Source: Desulfomonile tiedjei DSM 6799
GTDB lineage: Bacteria > Desulfobacterota > Desulfomonilia > Desulfomonilales > Desulfomonilaceae
Assembly (NCBI RefSeq): GCF_000266945.1
Contig: NC_018025.1
Span: 3,476,001 to 3,540,000 of the forward strand
Direction of reading: 5' to 3'
Length of the DNA: 64,000 nt
Position numbers and translations under genes: made by a program. This document shows, in pieces, positions 62,468 through 64,000 of this stretch. The first letter of the stretch is position 1. Each line of letters opens with the position of its first letter. The notes under the pieces were generated by a model, which searched no databases, was not told the origin of the DNA, and saw only the letters and a program-made list of their open reading frames with translations.

Positions 62468-63805
62468 TCAGCCCACTCGTCGCATGTTTGCCAGTCCCGA
62501 TTCTGCTCCCAAGGACTCTTGCATTTCCGACTGCTCATCTCTCCCGGATATGATCTTCTTCTGAACCAGAGCATCAGCCACGAGGCCTGAGACAAACTGC
62601 ACCTTCGTATCCAACTTGTAATGATCCATCAAATCCGTGAGTTGTGTGTGGCAATTTTCGCACGCGGTAGCGAGAATGTCCGCGCCGGAGACCTTCACTT
62701 GGTCGGCTTTGACTTTGGCGGATTTCATCCGAAAATCCTTATCACCCATTATCACCAAACCGCCACCGCCGCCACAGCACCAACTAGCACGTCGATTCGG
62801 CTGAAGATCGACAAAGTCGTCGGTCAGCGCATTTAGAATATAACGGGGCTCTTCATAGATGCCGCCCTGGCGAGCTATCTGGCAAGGGTCATGGTACGTT
62901 ATACGACCTTTGATTCTTGACTTGTCAAGTTTGATGCGGCCTTCACGAAGGTACTCGGCGATCAATTCCATGAAGGTGATCACCTTGAAGGGGTGGCTGC
63001 CCGTCATATGTCTCATGACGCGATAAGCCGTTCCGCACTCGCATATGACGACCTGTTCGACATTCAAGCGTTCGGCTTCATCGATAATGCGCCTGGCAAT
63101 CTGTTTGGTCGATTCAGGGTTTCCCACGAAAGCGCCAAAATTGACCGCCTCGAAGTAGCTCAGCGACCAATGCTCCTTGGCAGCGTTCATGATCGCGGCA
63201 GCCGGAATGATCGAATGCTTTCCCGCAAGCGCGACGTAGAGCACCCTCGCGCCTTTCACCTCCAAGGGAATCACCCCTTCGCCGGCTTCGGTTTGCCACT
63301 GTTGGATTACCTCTGACTCCAGACCTCGAACCGCTTCGGCAAAATTTGCCTTGGTGGCTTCAATGTTCTTGCCTTTGGATATAGAGACGTTTGCAAGCAT
63401 TGTGAGCACCTTCGGCTCCATGTCCGCTCCAATCAGCAAGAGCTTTGCAATCCCTTGGATGAGTTGCGTGTCTATACCGAACGGGCAATACGTCATGCAG
63501 CGTCTGCATCCTGTGCACGTGAACGCTGTCTCGTAGATCTTTTCCATCCATGCATCGTCCAGTTCAACGGCTTCGTTCCACCATGAAGCGAATTTGCCCG
63601 ACGCCTTAAAGTACTTCTCGTAAACTCGGCGGACATTTTGGGCCCGAGCAACCGCGGTGTACCTCGTCTCCGGCATGGATGCGTACACGTGACATGCTTC
63701 TATACACACCCCACAGCGAGTGCAGTTGTCCAGGTACAGGCGGGCAGCGCGAGTTAATTTCTCGGAGAACATTTCCAACAGTCTCTTCTTGAGGTTTTCA
63801 TCCAT
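62468..63805 (-). CDS. HdrD/DUF224-type iron-sulfur oxidoreductase with CCG domains
   Basis: 445 residues. Two [4Fe-4S] ferredoxin motifs: C28-C31-C34 with C38, and C97-C100-C103 with C107. The C-terminal CCG domain has HDPC, WCCGGGGG and CENCHTQL, as in HdrD, GlpC and DsrK. The first CCG-like domain lacks its cysteine pair. AGGAG precedes the ATG, which follows the upstream NarI-like stop by 2 bases. Such pairs pass electrons between ETF or ferredoxin and menaquinone during acyl-CoA oxidation; the adjacent catabolic genes support this. Confidence 0.88.
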   Translation of the reverse strand: MDENLKKRLLEMFSEKLTRAARLYLDNCTRCGVCIEACHVYASMPETRYTAVARAQNVRRVYEKYFKASGKFASWWNEAVELDDAWMEKIYETAFTCTGCRRCMTYCPFGIDTQLIQGIAKLLLIGADMEPKVLTMLANVSISKGKNIEATKANFAEAVRGLESEVIQQWQTEAGEGVIPLEVKGARVLYVALAGKHSIIPAAAIMNAAKEHWSLSYFEAVNFGAFVGNPESTKQIARRIIDEAERLNVEQVVICECGTAYRVMRHMTGSHPFKVITFMELIAEYLREGRIKLDKSRIKGRITYHDPCQIARQGGIYEEPRYILNALTDDFVDLQPNRRASWCCGGGGGLVIMGDKDFRMKSAKVKADQVKVSGADILATACENCHTQLTDLMDHYKLDTKVQFVSGLVADALVQKKIISGRDEQSEMQESLGAESGLANMRRVG

Positions 63806-63807
63806 TG

Positions 63808-64000
63808 CTAGATTCTCCTGAGCGCAGTTAAGGGTAGTGCGAAGAAACTGTGCATAATTTTGCTGAACGGCAGAACCATGAGAAACAGGTTGGCCAACAG
63901 TATATGCACTACGACTACGCTGTAGTGGCCGCCGGAGAGAAGATCACGGGGATCCTGGAAGGTAAACCCGACCAATCCGTTCAGATAGGCCCCAAAGTCC
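63808..64000 (-). CDS. NarI/DsrM-like membrane cytochrome b subunit, C-terminal end (partial)
   Basis: About 64 residues enter from the right edge and end at TAG (63808-63810). The sequence HILLANLFLMVLPFSKIMHSFF is typical of the last helix of NarI-type gamma subunits, with His and PFSKIMH near heme or quinone sites. It forms a two-subunit membrane complex with the Fe-S protein encoded next to it. The N-terminal part is outside the window. Confidence 0.78.
   Translation of the reverse strand, partial: DFGAYLNGLVGFTFQDPRDLLSGGHYSVVVVHILLANLFLMVLPFSKIMHSFFALPLTALRRI

Overview
The window looks like the chromosome of a strictly anaerobic, probably sulfate-reducing or syntrophic Desulfobacterota (a Desulfomonile-like member of the old Deltaproteobacteria). 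This is inferred from gene content: split methylmalonyl-CoA mutase with epimerase and a free biotin-carrier protein, NifU/NifS, a radical-type 4-hydroxybutyryl-CoA dehydratase, an HdrD/CCG iron-sulfur protein beside a NarI-like membrane subunit, citramalate synthase and SpmA/SpmB. No rRNA is present, so the taxonomy is inference.

Layout. 1-13 kb: a PIG-L deacetylase, a GIY-YIG nuclease among palindromic repeats, a hydrolase, a methyltransferase, a cupin protein, clpB, small exported proteins, and a small cluster with a 29-residue bL38/COX24-like peptide, an HExxH protein and an FmdB zinc ribbon. 12.9-17.1 kb: methylmalonyl-CoA genes (epimerase, biotin carrier, mutase large subunit) with an old-yellow-enzyme gene between them. 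17.7-21.7 kb: tRNA-Ser(GCT), spmA/spmB, a RepB-type archaeo-eukaryotic primase with a possible Hfq/Sm-like C-terminal domain, and a TPR protein. 21.9-26.8 kb: a Gld-type ABC exporter operon. 27-30 kb: an IS4-family element inserted inside a second IS, each with a readable target duplication. 30-34 kb: nifS/nifU and an M32 carboxypeptidase. 34.4-38.5 kb: a tight five-gene operon (RibD-C reductase, MDR dehydrogenase, PTPS/QueD-like enzyme, glycosyltransferase, methyltransferase) that looks like an uncharacterised pterin or deazapurine glycoside pathway. 39-43 kb: tsaE, lysC, cimA and a ComEA-like gene. 43.7-52 kb: a VWA protein, RNase P RNA, a TlpA-like thioredoxin, a NusG paralogue and a 1021-residue LEPR-type surface protein with a tryptophan-rich head. 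52-56 kb: a membrane-bound sigma-54 activator. 56.6-64 kb: a catabolic acyl-CoA cluster (4-hydroxybutyryl-CoA dehydratase, crotonase, acyl-CoA ligase, TetR) with matching TetR palindromes before the ligase and the regulator, then an electron-transfer module running off the right edge.

The intergenic DNA is unusually rich in dispersed structured repeats. I distinguish six families, A-F. A is about 180 bp with two GC-rich hairpins. B is a MITE-like unit found between the two halves of inverted repeats. C has a CCCCCTTTATAAAGGGGG core. D is the GTCATTGCGAGG palindrome. E has a GTCCC-GGGAC hairpin flanked by direct repeats. F is a two-hairpin module at gene 3' ends whose second hairpin differs between loci while staying a perfect palindrome.
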